Assembly (NCBI GenBank): GCA_035310145.1
Contig: DATGEL010000096.1
Span: forward strand, 1 to 60,379
From: Dehalococcoidia bacterium
GTDB taxonomy: Bacteria; Chloroflexota; Dehalococcoidia; CAUJGQ01
Direction of reading: 5' to 3'
Length of the DNA stretch: 60,379 nt
How positions within the stretch are numbered: position 1 is the first letter of the stretch; every line of letters begins with the position of its first letter. Shown here one piece after another: positions 12,098 through 20,286 of this stretch. The notes beneath the pieces were generated by a model. That model was not told the DNA's origin. It saw only the letters and a list, made by a program, of their open reading frames with translations, and searched no databases. A program made the translations under genes and the position numbers.

Positions 12098-13387
12098 CTA
12101 CGCCTTCGCGGCGATCTCGCGCAGGCGGCGCATGGCGAGGGCGCGGCGGCGGTTCGCCTCCGGCAGGGTCGCGACGTCGACCTCGGCCACGCTCAGGCCG
12201 TAGGCGCCGTAGGTCGGAATCTCGTCGTCCGCCAGCTCCTTCATGAACTGCTTGCGCCTGAACGCCGCCTCGATGTACGGCGCCAGCCCCGCCATCTTCG
12301 TGGCGACGCGCTCCTCTTCCTTCTCCTTGAACTCCGGCATCACCTCGGCGGCGAACAGCTCCAGCGATTCGCAGATGTGCTCGTGCTTGTTGTTGCCGCC
12401 CTGCTGGATGAAGACCGTCTGGTCGACGCCCGCATCCTGGAAGGCGCGCAGGTGCTCACGCTGCTGCGCCGGCGTGCCGATGCCGCCCGTGCCGTCGCCC
12501 AGCGCCTCCATGCCCATCTCGTCGCGCACGCGGATGTACTTCTCCCAGACGTTGGTGCGGCCCGGCGTGTGCTGACCGAAGGCGTAGTGGTGCCCCAGCG
12601 CAAACTGGAAGAAGCGGAAGCCGTCGAGTCCGCGTCGCCGCGCCTCTGCTTCGTCGGGGTGCACGGAAAAGCTCGTGACCATGGCGATGTTGGGGTTGAC
12701 GGCGTGGCCGATCGGCACGCACTCGCGCTTGAAGGTCTCGTAGTAGTCGTTCACCCAGTGCCGCGCCTCGGCCGGGTCGATGAAGGCGAAGGTGAGGGCA
12801 CCGATGCCGAGCTGCGCCGCCAGGTGGATCGTCTCGCGGTTGGAGCAGGCCACCCAGATCGGCGGGTGCGGCTTCTGCACCGGCTTCGGCACGACGTTGC
12901 GCACCGGCATGGAGAAGTACTTGCCCTGGAAGCCGGGATAGGGGTCCATCGCCAGCATGTTGGCGACCTGCTCGACCGTCTCGCGCCACATCGCCCGCCG
13001 CTCGGCGGGGTCGACGCCGTAGCCCTCAAGCTCGGCGCGCGAGGCGGACTCGCCCGTGCCGAACTCGGCGCGGCCGGCGCTGACCAGGTCGAGCGTGGCG
13101 ATGCGCTCGGCCACGCGCGCCGGCGCGTTGTAGCCGGGCGGCATCAGCACGATGCCGTGGCCGAGGCGGATCCGTTTGGTGCGCTGGCTGGCGGCGGCGA
13201 GAAAGACCTCCGGCGCCGACGAATGGCTGTACTCTTCAAGGAAGTGGTGCTCGACCTCCCAGGCGTGGTCGATGCCGAGCCTGTCCGCCAGCTCGACCTG
13301 CGAGAGGGCGTCCTGGAAGAGTTTGAGCTCGTCGCCGTCGTGCCAGGGACGGGGAAGCTGATGCTCGTAAAATATCCCGAACTTCAT
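12098..13387 (-). CDS. LLM-class flavin-dependent oxidoreductase
   Basis: Luciferase-like monooxygenase of 429 residues, TIM-barrel, using FMN or F420. Diagnostic parts include MKFGIFYEHQLPRP at the N-terminus, AWEVEHHFLEEYSHSSAPE, RIRLGHGIVLMPPGYNAPARVAER, LVSAGRAEFGTGES and the PVQKPHPPIWVACSN segment. It is longer than most members (about 330-380) because of a charged C-terminal extension after about residue 370. AAAGGAGA precedes the ATG. Substrate unknown; it appears monocistronic. Confidence 0.92.
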   Translation of the reverse strand: MKFGIFYEHQLPRPWHDGDELKLFQDALSQVELADRLGIDHAWEVEHHFLEEYSHSSAPEVFLAAASQRTKRIRLGHGIVLMPPGYNAPARVAERIATLDLVSAGRAEFGTGESASRAELEGYGVDPAERRAMWRETVEQVANMLAMDPYPGFQGKYFSMPVRNVVPKPVQKPHPPIWVACSNRETIHLAAQLGIGALTFAFIDPAEARHWVNDYYETFKRECVPIGHAVNPNIAMVTSFSVHPDEAEARRRGLDGFRFFQFALGHHYAFGQHTPGRTNVWEKYIRVRDEMGMEALGDGTGGIGTPAQQREHLRAFQDAGVDQTVFIQQGGNNKHEHICESLELFAAEVMPEFKEKEEERVATKMAGLAPYIEAAFRRKQFMKELADDEIPTYGAYGLSVAEVDVATLPEANRRRALAMRRLREIAAKA

Positions 13388-13564
13388 TCGCCGCGTTCTC
13401 CTTTACGGCCTCACTGTAGCGGCCGGGGGTGTCCGGCGCCAGAGTGCGCGGCATCGCACGTTCTGCCCGGTGAGGGCGGTGCGGCCGATCGCCCATCGCC
13501 GGAGTCTGCCGGCTGAGGCCGCGCCAAGCTAGCCGCGGGGAATCCCGCCACGGAGCATACGCGC

Positions 13565-14590
13565 ATGACACCGCAGGAAGACGCGCAGAGCCCGAGCCGT
13601 ATCGAGTACACGCCGTCCGGCGGCCTGCAGGTACCGGCGGCCACGCCCGCGCCTCAAGCGGATGGACAGCCCGGCGCGCTGCCGCTGCCTCCCGACCCGC
13701 AGGGAGAGCCTGCCGCCGCGCCGCACGAGCCGCAGGCGCCCGCCGCGGACGCAAGCGAGCGCCGCTTCCCCGGCATCGACGCGCGCAGCTTCCGCGACCG
13801 CCGCGACGCGGAGCGCATGACGCGAGTGCGTCTGCTCAAGGGGCTGGACTTCGTCTACAGCCGCTTTTTGAACCTCGGCGTGGAAGGGGCGATGGCGCAC
13901 GAGACGGCGGCGCAGGCCGTGCAGATCCACGCCGGCCAGGGTGCGGCGCTGTGGGCGCTGCTCGACCGCGCGGCGCGCGTGCTCGACGTGCGCGTGCCCG
14001 AACTGTATCTCGGCCGCTACGACAGCGGCATGCAGACGATCGGCCACGAGCGGCCCTTCATCGTCGTCAACGCCGACTACGTGGAACTGCTGGACGACGA
14101 GGAGCTGGTCTTCGCCTTCGGCCGCGAGCTGGGGCACATCCTGCTCGGCCACGTGACCTACAAGATGCTGGCCCGCTCGATCGGCGCGATCGGCGATACG
14201 GTCGGCACCTTCACGCTCAACGTCGGCTCGATGGTGACGACGGGGCTGGAGGCGCCGCTGCGCGACTGGGACCAGTTCTCCGAGTTCAGCGCCGACCGCG
14301 CCGGGCTGCTGGCCGCGGGCCGGCTGGAGGTCGCGCTCTCGGCGCTGCTGAAGCAGGCCGCGGGCGGCCAGCGCTTCATCGACGCGCTGAACGTGGCGGC
14401 GTTCGTGGAACAGGGCCGCCATGCGCTCTATGGCGAGCGGCCGGCGGGCACGCGGCTGAGCGCGATCGTGCGCAGCCTGCAGGCCGGGGCGCCGCTGCTG
14501 GCCGCGCGTGCCGCGGCGCTGAGCGAGTGGTATGCGGGCGGCGAGTTCGCCGCGATCCTGCGCGGCCAGTACGCGCGGCGCGGCGGCTGA
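13565..14590 (+). CDS. M48-like peptidase-family protein with altered zinc motif
   Basis: A 341-residue protein. A Pro/Ala-rich disordered N-terminus (about 1-65) precedes an M48-like domain. The expected HExxH is replaced by RELGH (R187-H191 in FGRELGHILLGHV), so the first zinc-binding His is missing. The third-ligand region is retained as SEFSADRAG (E240). A hydrophobic stretch lies between them (about 204-230). It may be a catalytically inactive or atypical member. The start has GGAG about 8 bases upstream. It is followed by three small membrane-associated genes on the same strand. Confidence 0.75.
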   Translation: MTPQEDAQSPSRIEYTPSGGLQVPAATPAPQADGQPGALPLPPDPQGEPAAAPHEPQAPAADASERRFPGIDARSFRDRRDAERMTRVRLLKGLDFVYSRFLNLGVEGAMAHETAAQAVQIHAGQGAALWALLDRAARVLDVRVPELYLGRYDSGMQTIGHERPFIVVNADYVELLDDEELVFAFGRELGHILLGHVTYKMLARSIGAIGDTVGTFTLNVGSMVTTGLEAPLRDWDQFSEFSADRAGLLAAGRLEVALSALLKQAAGGQRFIDALNVAAFVEQGRHALYGERPAGTRLSAIVRSLQAGAPLLAARAAALSEWYAGGEFAAILRGQYARRGG

Positions 14591-14681
14591 AAGAGGCTGC
14601 GTCGCGTCGCCGCTTCGGCGATAATGGGCGCGGCGCTGCCCCACGCGAGCGGCCGGCGCCCCTGCCCGCGGAGCGATCTCG

Positions 14682-15434
14682 GTGTTCCGATCCGCCACTG
14701 TTCGCTGCATCGCCGCGCGCCTCTTCGCCGCGCTGCTCCTTGCCTGCGCGCTGAGCGGGCTTGCGCTGCTTCGCCTGCCGCGGGGCGCACGCGCGGCATG
14801 CGGCGATGAACTGCCGCCGCTCGGCGCCGTGGCCCGCAGCGCCCCGGTCGCCGTGCTGGCCGACGTGATCCGCGAGCCGGTCAACGCGGCGGGCGGCTTC
14901 GATGCCAGCATGCGCGTGCGCGCCGTGATTAAAGGAGTGACGCCGGGACCGGTGGTGCTGCTGCGCGACCTGGGCGATCCGACGGACCAAAGCTGCGCCG
15001 ACGCCCCGGCCCTGGCGCGCGGCGGCCATTACGTACTCTTCCTTGCCGGCGACGGCCAGAGACCGAACACCGCCTGGAGCCTGGTGGGTGGCGCGGCCGG
15101 GGTCTACCAGCTCTCGGCCAGGGGCACGATCGCGCCGCCCGAGCGGGCGGGCGGCAAGCTGCAACTGCTGCCGATTCCGCCGGCCGAGCTGCTGCGCGAT
15201 GTCGGCAGCGCGGGCGCCGTGGACGCCGCGCATATTGAGGAGATCATCGCCAACAACGCGCTGGCGGAGACGCTGGACCGGCCACGGCTCGCGGCGGCGC
15301 CGGCAGCAAAGCCGTTCTGGCAGACGCTGCCGCTGCGCGAGACGGCGCTCGCGGTCGCCGCCGCGGCCGGCGTGATCGCGGCCCTCCTCTATCTGCTCTG
15401 GCGGCCGGCCGCGGCGCTCGGCGATCGGCGCTGA
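14682..15434 (+). CDS. Exported membrane-anchored protein of unknown function
   Basis: A 250-residue protein with an N-terminal signal sequence (about 10-38, hydrophobic core AARLFAALLLACALSGLALL), an extracytoplasmic domain with two Cys (in RAACGDELPP and DQSCADAP), and one C-terminal membrane span (about 218-242) with basic residues after it. I do not recognise the family. It starts at GTG 14682 with GGAG 9 bases upstream. It lies 91 bases after the M48-like gene on the same strand and may be co-transcribed with it and the next gene. Confidence 0.65.
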   Translation: MFRSATVRCIAARLFAALLLACALSGLALLRLPRGARAACGDELPPLGAVARSAPVAVLADVIREPVNAAGGFDASMRVRAVIKGVTPGPVVLLRDLGDPTDQSCADAPALARGGHYVLFLAGDGQRPNTAWSLVGGAAGVYQLSARGTIAPPERAGGKLQLLPIPPAELLRDVGSAGAVDAAHIEEIIANNALAETLDRPRLAAAPAAKPFWQTLPLRETALAVAAAAGVIAALLYLLWRPAAALGDRR

Positions 15435-15478
15435 TCGCCCGCTTGCCCGTTCCCGCGCCGCTGATGCCTACTGAGAGT

Positions 15479-16234
15479 ATGGATCCGCCCGCCCACGCCG
15501 ATGAATCAGCCGCCGGGCCGTTGCCGCCGCCGGGCGAGAAGCGCCGCATCGATCTCAACCGCCGCCGCGCGATCATCCGCGCCGAGCGCATCGACGTGCG
15601 CCCCTCGCGCGGGGCGATCGCGCCGCCGCTCGCCGGCTTTCTGCTCGGCGCCGGCTGCGTCGCCCTGATCGTCTGGGGCGTCGTCGCGGACGCGCTGCCC
15701 TACTGGCTGCTGGCGCTTCTGCTGCTGTTCGCGCTGTTCGCCGTGCCGCTGGCGGGCATTACGCTGGTGTATGCGCTGTTCGGCGCCAACGTCGTCTTCG
15801 ACAAGGCGAAGCAGTCGGGCGCCTGGCAGCAGGGTTTTCTGGGCATGGGCATCGGCACGACGGAGCTGGTGCCGTTCTGGAAGATCGCGGCGATCGAGGT
15901 CGCCGAATCGGGCGCAGGCGAGGGCACGGCCGGCCGGCGCACGGAAGAGTTCGTGCAGTGGGAGGCGGTGCTGATCAAAGCGAGCGGCAAACGGCTGCCC
16001 ATCGCCGGCATGATCGTGCCGCGCCCCTTCGCGCGCGGCGGCTTCGCGGAGGTGCGCGAGCTTGCCGCCGCCATCGCCGCGCTCAGCGGCGCGCCGCTGC
16101 GCCTCGCCGCGCCGGAGCCCCCGGAGGGCACGGACACGAACGAAGAGCCAGGGCCGCCACCAGTGCCGCGTGCGGAGGCACACCCTCCGGCCGTGCGGCT
16201 CGCCGGCCGGCGCAGGCGAGCACGCCGCCGCTAG
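15479..16234 (+). CDS. Membrane protein of unknown function
   Basis: Two adjacent hydrophobic segments (FLLGAGCVALIVWGVV and the following ALPYWLLALLLLFALFAVPLA) sit about 50-100 residues in, followed by a soluble domain and a basic C-terminal tail (LAGRRRRARRR). No family recognised; the layout resembles small two-span proteins with a PH-like domain, but that is only an impression. The start is uncertain: ATG 15479 (251 residues), ATG 15464 or TTG 15443 are possible, none with a strong ribosome binding site. Confidence 0.6.
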   Translation: MDPPAHADESAAGPLPPPGEKRRIDLNRRRAIIRAERIDVRPSRGAIAPPLAGFLLGAGCVALIVWGVVADALPYWLLALLLLFALFAVPLAGITLVYALFGANVVFDKAKQSGAWQQGFLGMGIGTTELVPFWKIAAIEVAESGAGEGTAGRRTEEFVQWEAVLIKASGKRLPIAGMIVPRPFARGGFAEVRELAAAIAALSGAPLRLAAPEPPEGTDTNEEPGPPPVPRAEAHPPAVRLAGRRRRARRR

Positions 16235-16363
16235 ACTCCTGATTGCCGTCTTGTGGCCGTGAATCGCCGCCCGCCCGGCCCGCGCACGGATCCCGCCGTT
16301 GCCGCCGCGCATGGACTGAGATCAACGGAAGTGGTATCGATACGCCAAAGGCGGTGCGGCGCC

Positions 16364-16786
16364 GTGTTCAATGGAATACGCCGGTGGTTCGCCCGGCTGC
16401 GCGGCGAGAAAGCGCAGGACGATGCCATGCTCGTGATCGGCCTGTTGCCCAACGACAGCGACGCCGATATCGCGCTCAATAACCTGGCCGAGGCCGATTT
16501 CGCGTCGCGCCAGATCTCCGTGCTTACCAGCGATCCGCTGCGCACCGCGGCCCTGACTGACACGCCCGGCGACTGGGGCCAACTGACGCCCGCCGCCGCC
16601 GTGGAACGCATGCGCACGCTCGGTGTAGCGGATGCCGACCGCCAGACAGTTACCACCGGCCTGAGCAACGGCGGCGTGCTGATCGTGATCCGCGCCGCCA
16701 ACGCCAGCACTACCGCCGCGCAGGAGATGCTGGCCGATCAGAAAGCAACGCTGGTGCGGGCCGTGAAAGAACGGCGAGGCCAATAA
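16364..16786 (+). CDS. Small protein resembling general-stress (YflT-like) domain
   Basis: A 140-residue protein. The segment MLVIGLLPNDSDADIALNNL, the QISVLTSD strand and the later GGVLIVIRA strand give an alternating beta/alpha pattern resembling the small YflT/general stress 17M type; the match is by eye and tentative. I start it at GTG 16364 (VFNGIRRWF), with AAAGG upstream at a long spacing; the frame is open further back to 16253. Its TAA stop overlaps the ATG of the next gene, so translation is probably coupled. Confidence 0.55.
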   Translation: MFNGIRRWFARLRGEKAQDDAMLVIGLLPNDSDADIALNNLAEADFASRQISVLTSDPLRTAALTDTPGDWGQLTPAAAVERMRTLGVADADRQTVTTGLSNGGVLIVIRAANASTTAAQEMLADQKATLVRAVKERRGQ

Positions 16787-17448
16787 TGTACCGCGGCACC
16801 AACAGGTACATCAACATCGCCGTGATCGTCCTGCTCGTGATCGTCATCGTGATCTTGCTCGTCAGCCGCAGCGGCGGCGGCGGTTCAAACCCGCCGTCTG
16901 CCAATACTCCGGGCGGCGGTACCTCCTCAAGCGGCTCGCCCGGCGGTTCGTCTGGAGGCTCGTCCGGCGGTTCAGCCGGCGGCTCCGGCAGCGCGCCGGG
17001 CAGCGGCGGCGCGCCGCCCCCGTTGGGTCAGCGTACAAAGACCGAGGGCTGCACGGCCAACGGCAAATTGCAGGATCGCGCCTGTACACCGGGCGCCATC
17101 ATCGCCAGCGCAACCAAGGACCAGATCTGCGTGCCCGGGTACTCCCGTGGAGTGCGCAACGTGCCGATCGAAGAGAAGGACCAGGTCTACGCCGAATATG
17201 GCATCGACCATCACTCGCCCGGTGAGTACGAGGTGGACCACCTGGTGAGCCTGGAGCTGGGCGGCTCGAACGAGATCGCCAACCTCTGGCCGGAAGCCGC
17301 CTCGCCGGAGCCGGGCTTTCACCAGAAGGACCGCTTCGAGAACTATATGCACGACCAGGTGTGCAGCGGCGCGATCAGCCTGCAAGAGGCGCAGCGGCGC
17401 ATCGCCGAGGACTGGCTGAAATACTGGCAGGAAGCCGGCCAGCCGTAG
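16786..17448 (+). CDS. Membrane-anchored HNH endonuclease-like protein
   Basis: A 220-residue protein. One N-terminal membrane span (about 9-28, INIAVIVLLVIVIVILLV) precedes a low-complexity Gly/Ser linker (about 29-75, with GGSSGGSSGGSAGG) and a C-terminal domain with the HNH core EYEVDHLVSLELGGSNEIANLWPE and a following HQKDRFENYMHDQVCSG. Four Cys in the domain suggest disulfides, consistent with a location outside the cytoplasm. The ATG overlaps the stop of the preceding gene (TAATG). A secreted nuclease for environmental DNA is one possible role; not established. Confidence 0.75.
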   Translation: MYRGTNRYINIAVIVLLVIVIVILLVSRSGGGGSNPPSANTPGGGTSSSGSPGGSSGGSSGGSAGGSGSAPGSGGAPPPLGQRTKTEGCTANGKLQDRACTPGAIIASATKDQICVPGYSRGVRNVPIEEKDQVYAEYGIDHHSPGEYEVDHLVSLELGGSNEIANLWPEAASPEPGFHQKDRFENYMHDQVCSGAISLQEAQRRIAEDWLKYWQEAGQP

Positions 17449-17706
17449 CCCGCGCCCCACCAGGCCCATAGCGCTGCGGCAGAGCCACACGCGGCGAATG
17501 TCCAACGCGCGCCGCGGCGGCGGCGGACAACCGCGCGAAGCCGGGCTCTCAGCCGTCGCGCGACGAGGAGCGCATGGACACCGCCTATCAATCGAAGGCC
17601 TGGCAGGTGCTGTTCGGCGCGGTGGCAGGCGCCGCGGCGGCGTTGCTGGGACCGCTCTTCGTCGCGCTCTCGCTCAACCCACGGCAGATCATGCCGGACC
17701 CCGCCC

Positions 17707-17760
17707 CACACCTCGTCAGGTGATGGTATCCATCGGTGGGCCGTTCGGTTGACCGGTGAC
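17707..17760 (+). repeat. Left terminal inverted repeat of the element
   Basis: 54 bases pairing with 18954-19007; mismatches at eight positions. The preceding eight bases (17699-17706) are the left copy of the CCCCGCCC target duplication. Confidence 0.88.
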
Positions 17761-17841
17761 GCGCTGAGATGTCACATGCACCAGCCGACGTCCTGTGGCT
17801 GACCTTCCTCCTGCACGGGGACCAGAGCCGGGGCGGCTACC

Positions 17842-18795
17842 TCAGCCGGTGAGCGCCTGCTTGAGCGCCGCCATGCGCAGCGTGTGCGCCGTTTGCGTGA
17901 GGCGCGCCGAGAGCGCGAATTCGAAGGCGTGGTAGGCGCCGGGGTAGACGTGCAGTTCCACCGGCACGCCCGCCTGCATCAGCCGCTGCGCGTAGGCGAT
18001 GTCCTCGTCGCGGAAGAGGTCGGCGGTGCCCACGTCGAGGTACGCGGCGGGCAGGCGGGCCAGGTCCGTGGCGCGGGCGGGGGCGGCGTAGGGCGAGACG
18101 CCCTCCGTGCCGGCCTGGTCGCCGAGCAGCGCCTGCCAGGCGTTGAGGCTGGTGGCACGGTCCCAGATGCCCACGTCGGTGATCGCATAACTGGAGGGGG
18201 TCGTGTTGCGGTCGTCGAGCATCGGATAGATGAGCATCTGGTAGCAGAGCGCCGGTCCACCGCGGTCGCGGGCCAGCAGCGCGGTCCCTGCCGCCAGCCC
18301 GCCGCCCGCGCTCCCGCCGCCGATGGCGAGCCGAGTAGCGTCAATGCCGAGCTCGCCCGCGTGCGCGGCCGTCCAGACCAGGCCCGCGTAGCAGTCTTCG
18401 ACCGGTGCCGGGTGTGGGTTCTCAGGCGCCAGCCGGTATTCTACCGACACCACCACACAGCCGATCTGCTCGACGTACTGGCTCAACCGCGCGTTGTCGG
18501 CATCCAGGTTGCCCATGATCATGCCGCCGCCATGCATAAAGTACAGGCCGGGCAGCCGGGTGCTGGTCGGGATGCCCTTCGGACGGTAGATGCGGACCTT
18601 GACCGCGGGCGCACCGGCCGGGCCGGGCACCATGCGGTCCTGCGCCGCCACGTGCTCGCTCGGCGGCAGCACCGGGAAGGCGCCGGCCAGCGCGGCACGG
18701 CTGGCCGCCAGGTCGTCAAAGTTGAGCAGGCTGAGGGCGCCGGCAATGCCCGCGCGGGCCTCGGCAAGCTCCGGGTCGATCAGCACGGACGGCAT
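17842..18795 (-). CDS. Alpha/beta-hydrolase (hormone-sensitive lipase-type esterase)
   Basis: A 317-residue serine hydrolase of the HSL/acetyl-esterase type. The oxyanion motif is HGGGMIMG, the nucleophile Ser is in GGGSAGGG, the acid is likely in DLFRDED, and the His is in GAYHAFE. It likely hydrolyses short-chain esters; substrate unknown. I start it at ATG 18795, with GGGGGTG about 7 bases upstream; the frame is open to 18876. It is the only gene in the 1301-bp element and runs opposite to the interrupted host gene. It looks intact. Confidence 0.9.
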   Translation of the reverse strand: MPSVLIDPELAEARAGIAGALSLLNFDDLAASRAALAGAFPVLPPSEHVAAQDRMVPGPAGAPAVKVRIYRPKGIPTSTRLPGLYFMHGGGMIMGNLDADNARLSQYVEQIGCVVVSVEYRLAPENPHPAPVEDCYAGLVWTAAHAGELGIDATRLAIGGGSAGGGLAAGTALLARDRGGPALCYQMLIYPMLDDRNTTPSSYAITDVGIWDRATSLNAWQALLGDQAGTEGVSPYAAPARATDLARLPAAYLDVGTADLFRDEDIAYAQRLMQAGVPVELHVYPGAYHAFEFALSARLTQTAHTLRMAALKQALTG

Positions 18796-18953
18796 CGCGT
18801 TCACCCCCGCCCCGTTTCGGCCGTAGTCTACGCCGCTGTGCAGAGCCGCGAAAGGCCGCACGGCACCGCACGGCACTGAAGTGGGGAAGCGGGGCCGTGC
18901 CGGACCCGGCTGGGTCCTGGGCTGGGGGCAAGCGCGCTCGGTGAGTACAGCCG

Positions 18954-19007
18954 GTCATCGGTCAGGCGAACGACCCACCGGCGGGTACCATCACTTGACG
19001 AGGTGTG
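18954..19007 (-). repeat. Right terminal inverted repeat of the element
   Basis: Inverted counterpart of 17707-17760. The next eight bases (19008-19015, CCCCGCCC) are the right copy of the target duplication. Confidence 0.88.
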
Positions 19008-19378
19008 CCCCGCCCACGCGGCACGGGCGCGCGAGGCGCCTGGCGGCCTGCTGATCCTCTCTGCTGGCCGTGATTGTGTTGATTCCCGGCCAGGACCGAC
19101 GGGTGCTGGGCGTCGAGCTGCTGCTCGGCGGCGTTCTGGTTGCGCTCAGCGTGCGCCTGCAAAGCCGAACCCTGGGCCGCCTGGGCGGCGGACAGCGGCT
19201 GGAGTGGGCCGCACGCATCTTGCCCTTCAACCTCGCCACGCTCGCCGTGCCGGTCGCCGGCGCGAGCCTGCTGGCGGGCCACTTCGGCGGGCTCTACTGG
19301 CTCACGCCAATCGTGCTGATCTCCCTGTTGCGCTCGGTGCTGAACGCCTGGACGCTGCTGGTTCGCGTGGCGGAGCCT

Positions 19379-19440
19379 CGCCTCACCCCCTGGCCCCCTC
19401 TCCATGAAATGGAGAGGGGGGATTCATGGAGAGGGGGAAG
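19379..19440. repeat. Palindromic repeat (copy R6)
   Basis: The perfect 12-bp stem 19394-19405 with 19409-19420 is identical to the copy at 3915-3941. It is followed by an extra partial right arm (ATGGAGAGGGGG at about 19425-19437), as if one arm was duplicated. It marks the 3' end of the split membrane-protein gene and the 3' end of the convergent GNAT gene. Confidence 0.78.
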
Positions 19441-19442
19441 CG

Positions 19443-20177
19443 CTAATGCAGGCGGTAGGCGGTGTACTGCCCGGTGGAGACGAAGCCGAGCTGGCAGGCG
19501 AGGGCGGATGACATGGGGTTCGCCGCGTCCCAGCACGGCTCCAGGCCGTTTTCGAGGCACCAGAGGATCATCGCCGCGCCGAGGATGCGCGCCAGGCCGC
19601 GGCGGCGGAAGTCCGGGTGCGTGTCGATCTCGATCTCCAGCGTGCCGCCGCCGATGGCGAAGGATGAACAACCGGCGACGAAGCGGCCCTCGTGCTGCAC
19701 GCCGAAGCCGGTGCCGCGCTCGCTGAACTCGGCGTGCGAGGCGAAGTTGTGCACCAGGTCGACTTCCAGATCCGCGAAGGCCGCGACCTGGTCGGGCTGC
19801 ACGCGCACCAGCTCGAAACCGGGCGGCAGCGCCTCCCGAAAGCGGCGCAGCGCCTGGCGGTCGAAGCGGCCGGCCTTGAACGCCTCGCGCGGATCGTCGT
19901 GCAGCTCGCCGCCGTAGTGCGCCGCCAGCAGCCTGTGCCACGCCTCGTCCGGCACGATCGCCGAGCCCGGCCCTGGTTTCAGCAGCCGCACCAGCTCTGG
20001 CGCGCCGGGCGCCGCCGCGTCGCCGCCGAAGAGGCTGAAGTCGAGCGCTAACAGGGCGGCGGCGGGCGCCTCGCGGCCGTCGGCGAAGGCGCGGCCCATG
20101 CCACCCTCGATCACGCCCGCCACGCAGCCGTGCAGATACGGATAGTTTTGGAAGAGCGGCCGCAGCGCCGCGCGCAT
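19443..20177 (-). CDS. GNAT acetyltransferase (ZmaR-like type)
   Basis: A 244-residue acetyl-CoA-dependent N-acetyltransferase. The acetyl-CoA binding region is EIEIDTHPDFRRRGLARILG, and the C-terminus ENGLEPCWDAANPMSSALACQLGF is characteristic of the GNAT_acetyltran group that includes zwittermicin-resistance proteins. The N-terminal half (1-110) is a divergent GNAT-like domain. The substrate is unknown. There is no clear ribosome binding site; TATGAT about 20 bases before the ATG could be a -10 element with a very short leader. It is convergent with the split membrane-protein gene. Confidence 0.85.
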   Translation of the reverse strand: MRAALRPLFQNYPYLHGCVAGVIEGGMGRAFADGREAPAAALLALDFSLFGGDAAAPGAPELVRLLKPGPGSAIVPDEAWHRLLAAHYGGELHDDPREAFKAGRFDRQALRRFREALPPGFELVRVQPDQVAAFADLEVDLVHNFASHAEFSERGTGFGVQHEGRFVAGCSSFAIGGGTLEIEIDTHPDFRRRGLARILGAAMILWCLENGLEPCWDAANPMSSALACQLGFVSTGQYTAYRLH

Positions 20178-20286
20178 CCGGAGCGAGTTCGATCGGCATC
20201 ATAGCGTTCTGTCGCGCGGCGGCGGGCCGGCGTTACAGTGGCGAGCGACAGTTTGCCGGCCAGAAGCTTTCGCCGCTGCTCTCGGC

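Larger units (their letters stand above)
17707..19007. mobile_element. 1301-bp transposase-less element carrying an esterase gene
   Basis: Its ends are 54-bp inverted repeats with 46/54 matches, outermost bases CACACCTCGTCA. They are flanked by a perfect 8-bp direct duplication CCCCGCCC (17699-17706 and 19008-19015). No transposase is encoded; the only gene is an alpha/beta-hydrolase on the minus strand. An 8-bp duplication is typical of IS6, IS66, IS256 and ISL3 families, but the end sequence does not let me choose. It fits a passenger-gene IS derivative mobilised in trans. Insertion split a membrane-protein gene. Confidence 0.88.
17574..19385 (+). pseudogene. Membrane protein gene split by an insertion element
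   Basis: The 5' part starts at ATG 17574 (RBS CGAGGAG) and encodes MDTAYQSKAWQVLFGAVAG with a hydrophobic segment to SLNPRQIMPDPA, then runs into the element at 17707. The 3' part resumes at 19016 (ARAREAPGGLLIL) and continues after a one-base frameshift at about 19057-19061 as AVIVLIPGQDRRVLGVELL, with three or four more hydrophobic segments to about 19385. Removing 17707-19015 joins PDPA to HAARAREA in frame. The intact protein would be a four- to five-span membrane protein; family not named. A palindromic repeat sits at the 3' end. Confidence 0.8.

Noticed and set aside
17498-17752. 84-codon frame across the left end of the esterase element
   Set aside because: It crosses the insertion junction and ends inside the inverted repeat; the MDTAYQ frame has the ribosome binding site and hydrophobic segment.
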